NCBI GenBank assembly: GCA_033002965.1
Contig: JAURVB010013156.1
Coordinates: forward strand, 124,001 to 188,000
Length of the DNA stretch: 64,000 nt
Direction of reading: 5' to 3'
Source: Piper betle
Taxonomy: Eukaryota > Streptophyta > Magnoliopsida > Piperales > Piperaceae
Both the position numbers and the translations under genes were made by a program. Under the pieces are notes generated by a model that worked only from the letters and a program-made list of their open reading frames with translations, did not search any database and had not been told where the DNA came from. Below, piece after piece: positions 59,539 to 64,000 of the stretch (the stretch's first letter is position 1; every line of letters starts with the position of its first letter).

Positions 59539-61204
59539 GCAACATCAAGAATATAAGCTCTCCTTCTTTATTTGACAGCGAGAGAGGATTTGATCTAGGA
59601 ATTTTGTGCGGGGAATAGCTTCACCAATCATTTAGATTAGATTCCCCCGAAATTGTTCAGTAAATCATTGAGCATATCCCACTTTTGTTCTCAATCAGCT
59701 TTTCTTGAACGTGCAGAGATCTTCCATCTTTTTACTTTGCTTTTATTTGTCGCTTGTTTGCAAGTGTTGGGAGCTTTTTCTTGGTTGTGCTCTGGAGATT
59801 TGATTTTTTATTTGCCTGAGAATAATGGAGAAAGAAAGGTCGTAAGGTCGGTAACTTTTTGTTTCAATATTCTCTGCCCATGAATATGCTTGCAACAGTA
59901 TGGATTGTGTATGGACAACGGTGATCTTCTTTATTTAGCACGGGTAAGAAGAGATCTGGAGTGAATCACCGTAAGTGGGCATTAGAATTATTTTGTTGTT
60001 CCTTATTCGTCTGTGGAATTATTTGTAATTAAACTTCAAAAAAATGATAAAAAACTTTTTTGAGGGAGGAAAAATAATAAAATTATTTAGAAACAAGACA
60101 TTACTGCTACCGGCTGAAATTGATACACTAGTGTATCTAATGAAGAATGAACGCACCGACAAGCTATCGTTCCTCGGGGCTAGAGTTTCTCAAGTTGTTA
60201 TTCATCTGGCAAAAGATAAACCCAAAAAATAAGGAAAGATAAGACGGGAAACTGCTTATGCAAATCTGACCCACCGAAGAACATGCTGGTGGTGATAGAA
60301 TTCAAATTGTTGGTGCAATCTCCTTCAATAAACGTAGATTAGGAATTAAAGGTTTGCTTAATTATCTTAAAATTACACGAAAGAAATATAAATTTTAAAG
60401 GTTATAAATTTTCTTATATTTAGACATCTTAAAAACAAAAAATGGGTGATGGAGAAGTGGAGATGCCCAAAGGGTTCAAATTAATCAAGCGTAAAAGATA
60501 CAAGCGGCTTTCTAAGTTAATCACAAATCTAATCATCAAACATGATTATATTTAACCCAAACTAGATAAAATTATCATAATTTCATTCAATTGTCTTTAT
60601 AATTTGACGACAAAGTTATTTCCATACAGCCCCGAGTCCCGATCCTAGAAATCTCCATTTTCAAACATGTCATCTTATGACCTCACCAATATAGCCACTC
60701 GACAAGGCAAAAGGTGGTTGACATCCTTGGAGCTTGAATCTGGGCCCAATTAAACAAGTACATCGCCACCAGCTGACTGTACACAAGTTAAATAGACACC
60801 GTTAAGTGTGACATTAACTGTGTTTCTCAGAAAGAAATACCCAATCCCGACATTAAAGAAGGTAGTTCATATCCTTAGAACTTCTGGATTCATCTAACCA
60901 AATCTCGACCAGACGATTGAACTCAAATTTAACAGATATCATCAAGTATGAGATTAACAGTCTTTCTAATATGAAATTTACCAATACCTGTAAGTTTCTA
61001 ATTAACAGATCTGTATCTCTTCAACATTTTTGACAGCATAATGTGTAAGACAAAGTAATATCTCTTCAAAATAGAAAAATGCTTCCTACCATTAATAATA
61101 AAAAGAGTGGCGCAATAATTACTGCAAGAACCCACCGTGAAATAACGAGATGAAACTGAAGTTGATAGTTCTCATACAGCTCGAGATCAACCTTGTTTCA
61201 CAAT
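59539..61204. other. Spacer between Copia B and the isomerase gene
   Basis: Mainly AT-rich. The frames at 59,653-59,883 and 60,044-60,232 have no recognisable domain and are not called. The last part (about 60,900-61,204) is the 3' UTR side of the minus-strand isomerase gene. Confidence 0.55.
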
Positions 61205-63552
61205 TTACTGCAAGAACTCCCTTGGGTCTGTGACAAATCCAGTCAAAGCAGATGCTGCGGCAGTATATGGGGAAGCAAGATATATCTGTCCTTCTTTATG
61301 CCCCATTCGTCCTGGGAAGTTCCGATTTGTTGTAGAAACACAATCCTGTAATAGACAACGACGTGTTATGAGAAGATGCCCATTGAAAACAAGCAGGTTC
61401 AGTATGAAAATAACGCATGCATGCTGTGAAGTATTAATTGACCTGAGGTTCGTTCATGCGAGCATAAGTATCTCGAGGACCACCTAAACAAGCTCCACAA
61501 TTGGGGCTTGCAGGTGTATCACAGCCTGCCTCTTCAAATATTTGAGAGCATGTTTTACCACCAGATCCTGGAACTAGAAGACTGTACACATCCATCCAAA
61601 CCTGAGGGGCATTCAGAACAGAACCAGCTATGATTAATCAGCACAGAATGAGATCAAACCTCCAGCACAAGGAATATTTATGAGTCCAAAAATTCTAACA
61701 ACCTTCCGAGTGGCAGGAACTAGAAACGTGGGCACTTTAACCTTCTTACCCTGTTCATAGAAAAGACTGTAGTCAGGGCAAAAACAAAAAATGGAAATGT
61801 AATCAATTATAGGTGTCTGAAAGGTATGACATATAAATCTGAAATATTTTATAGAACAAGCGATATCTCACTGCAGCCAATAACAGCTTTGCAGCAGCCA
61901 TGAAATCCTCAGTCTTCCCACCAGTACATGAACCAATATATACTCGGTCTATTTTCACATCCTTGCAATCTCTTGCCAAAGCACGATTATCAGGTGAATG
62001 AGGCTGCAAAAATGAGATGTCTGAAAATGCGATGTCTAATGTAAAATAATGTATATAAAAAGTGTTTTAGAACAGGTAGGATATCCAATCCAGTTTTTGC
62101 CACTTTTCTTAGTTTGCCATTTTTGTTACTAGCATAAACTACTCAATAATTACCTTGCAATTTCACAAGGAGATTTGAATATGTGAGTCATATTAAAAAG
62201 CATAATACTTGTAAACAATCATGCGTTTACCAAAAAAATAGGCAAGACTTAAAAAAGAAATATTATGTTGAACAAAGGAGTTTTAATACATAGCTTGTCA
62301 ATGAATTTGAACCGGTGATACTATCCATCAGCATTGAAAACTGGCAGAATACAATGAAGCCAATAATATAAAAACCCTGCTTTTAGTTGCCAAATTTCAC
62401 AAAATGGAACCCTTTGTTATAAAACCAACGTTGAATCTCAGTTTTTTTAAAATTTTGTGGTTTTAGGAATAATTACTTTATGGTTTGACTACGAGATTCA
62501 AACTTCGAAAACCAAATTATATGGCATACATTTGTCAGCCATTATGCATTTACTAAAAACCAGGCCAGGCTTACAAAATAGTACTCAATGTAATCATTGA
62601 AAATCCAGTTTGAAACAGGATGAACTGAGCCTACTGCACAACAGTCACTAATTTATTGTGGCATCGTTACAGTACTTAAAAGGGTGGTACTTATGGTAAA
62701 ATTATATCTACTACAACAGTCCATAAAGTCTTCAATGCAAAAATAAAAAGAAGTGTACCTTTGCTACCACTGGTTCCAACTTCGATACATCAAACTTGTA
62801 ATCACGCAGAAACCTATGAGGCAATGCAAAAGGTAAACTTATAAAAATTGGTCCAGTAGGCAATGTCACAACACTAACACTCATAACTCAAACTTACTTT
62901 GCATGTGCATCACTGTACACAGGCTCGTAACTCACAGTTGTCTTATCCTGCAGAAAACGTAGAACTTGAATAAAAAAAACAACTCCCAGACATGTCCAAA
63001 GTTTTGATCTTCACAAGGAATAAAATATATTTATGATGGGGCAAATGATCGGATAATCATCAAAACATAACCAAGTTAAACTAAATGCAGAACAGAGACA
63101 TTTTACGTACCTTGAGGTATTTGAAGGTAGTTTCGTCAGCAGGAACCACACCATTTTTACCTCCAGCTTCTACTACCATGTTGCAAAGAGTCATCCTCTC
63201 TTCCATCTGGTAAGACCAAAGCATTATCGTGACAGAAAATGAAGTCTAGCTGCAGATAAAGTAACAACTATACATATGAAGATCACTTGTGCTATCCTTA
63301 CATTCAAACTATCAACAGTAGACCCTATGAACTCCATTGATCTGTATGTGGCACCTGACACAGAAATCTCTCCAACAATCTGTAGGGAAACACACAATCT
63401 TCGCATCCATTCACATATAATAAAACTAGCAAAATAAACAGACTGAATTTAAAAACACATTGAACAATGATGCTTACATGTAAAATCAAATCTTTGGCCA
63501 GCAAATAGCTAGGCATCTCACCATCCAATATGAACCTCAAAGTAGGTGGAAC
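61205..63552 (-). CDS. IIL1: 3-isopropylmalate dehydratase large subunit, 3' part (gene runs off right edge)
   Basis: Nine visible minus-strand exons: 63552-63478, 63379-63302, 63206-63111, 62947-62898, 62813-62759, 62003-61872, 61750-61703, 61601-61443 and 61345-61205. All are GT-AG with consistent phases, encoding the last 277 aa without a break. Motifs in order are [93 protein letters not shown] and [20 protein letters not shown]. The Cys of GSCTGG and the two of NCGAC are the [4Fe-4S] ligands of the aconitase superfamily. With a small subunit the enzyme interconverts 2- and 3-isopropylmalate in chloroplast leucine biosynthesis (and methionine chain elongation in Brassicales). The 5' exons, transit peptide and promoter lie beyond 64,000; 63,553-64,000 is intron. 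Confidence 0.95.
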
Positions 63553-64000
63553 CTGCAGGTTCAAAATAAAATCATCCTATCTAACGGAACAGAAACAAAT
63601 GGAACATTGCTATATCCATGGTGTAAGCTATAGCTACACTTCATCAGTTTTTAGTCAAATTTAACCATTTCCCTCATGAACTATTTTAGACTTGAAGCAC
63701 CGCACATATGTTTATGAATTTCAATCTCACTATGAATGTTTTCATTTTCTTAAGAATAGAACAAAAGGAAAACAGTATCAAAGCTTCCGTCAGTAATTTT
63801 CTATCAATCAGAACTACTAACTTCTCATGTCCAATAATATTTTTAAGAATTACCATCTACAAATTTCTTCCACATTACTTTTGGGTATAACAGCTGCAAA
63901 TTCTTAATTTAGCTATATATTCAGAATATCAGACGCCCAAATTATAACAGATATACATGCCAAAAAATTTTAGTCTATCCTAAAATTGAAATCAAATAAG

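Noticed and set aside
1..64000. CRISPR arrays, bacterial operons, rRNA or tRNA genes
   Set aside because: No array of short repeats with unique spacers, no ribosome-binding-site-led gene clusters and no rRNA were seen. A tRNA scan could not be run, so small tRNA genes are not fully excluded.

Overview
This is a nuclear plant (angiosperm) sequence. The genes have many introns with GT-AG borders, they include nuclear-encoded chloroplast proteins (photosystem I PsaE and the isopropylmalate isomerase large subunit), and the space between them is AT-rich and full of LTR retrotransposons. The marked GC-richness of some coding exons (F-box gene, first exons of the helicase and tetraspanin) would suit a non-grass monocot or magnoliid, but the species cannot be named from sequence alone.

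Layout. 1-8.8 kb: AT-rich, with a partial and an almost complete copy of a long TG...CA repeat (likely solo LTRs) and an old Copia-type LTR. 8.8-10.7 kb: five-exon GDSL esterase/lipase, minus strand. 10.7-18.5 kb: intergenic, with a 2.8-kb solo LTR bounded by a 5-bp target duplication. 18.6-31.4 kb: eight-exon DEAD-box RNA helicase of the LOS4/DBP5 type, plus strand, with one intron holding another solo LTR and another holding a complete 6.4-kb Ty3/gypsy-type element that lacks reverse transcriptase and integrase. 32.0-37.2 kb: decayed Copia element with paired LTRs and target duplication. 38.9-43.0 kb: multi-exon gene of unknown function (625 aa). 43.8-44.6 kb: PSAE. 45.1-46.5 kb: a non-autonomous hAT-like element. 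47.5-51.7 kb: tetraspanin of the TOM2A-like group, minus strand. 52.5-53.6 kb: F-box gene, plus strand, divergent from the tetraspanin. 54.1-59.5 kb: second decayed Copia element. 61.2 kb to the right edge: 3' part of the isopropylmalate isomerase large-subunit gene, minus strand.

The host genes are housekeeping or photosynthesis genes that are not organised as a pathway. I found no CRISPR array, operon, defence island, RNA gene or new system. The most useful observations are: (i) apparent frameshifts in the helicase, tetraspanin and F-box genes that are nearly all single-base contractions of mononucleotide runs, more like a sequencing artefact than three dead genes; (ii) loss of the last arginine of helicase motif VI, which that artefact does not explain; (iii) a gag/protease-only gypsy element inside a helicase intron; (iv) four related long solo-LTR-like units, two of them inverted around the first half of the helicase; and (v) an hAT-like element carrying GC-rich tandem repeats.
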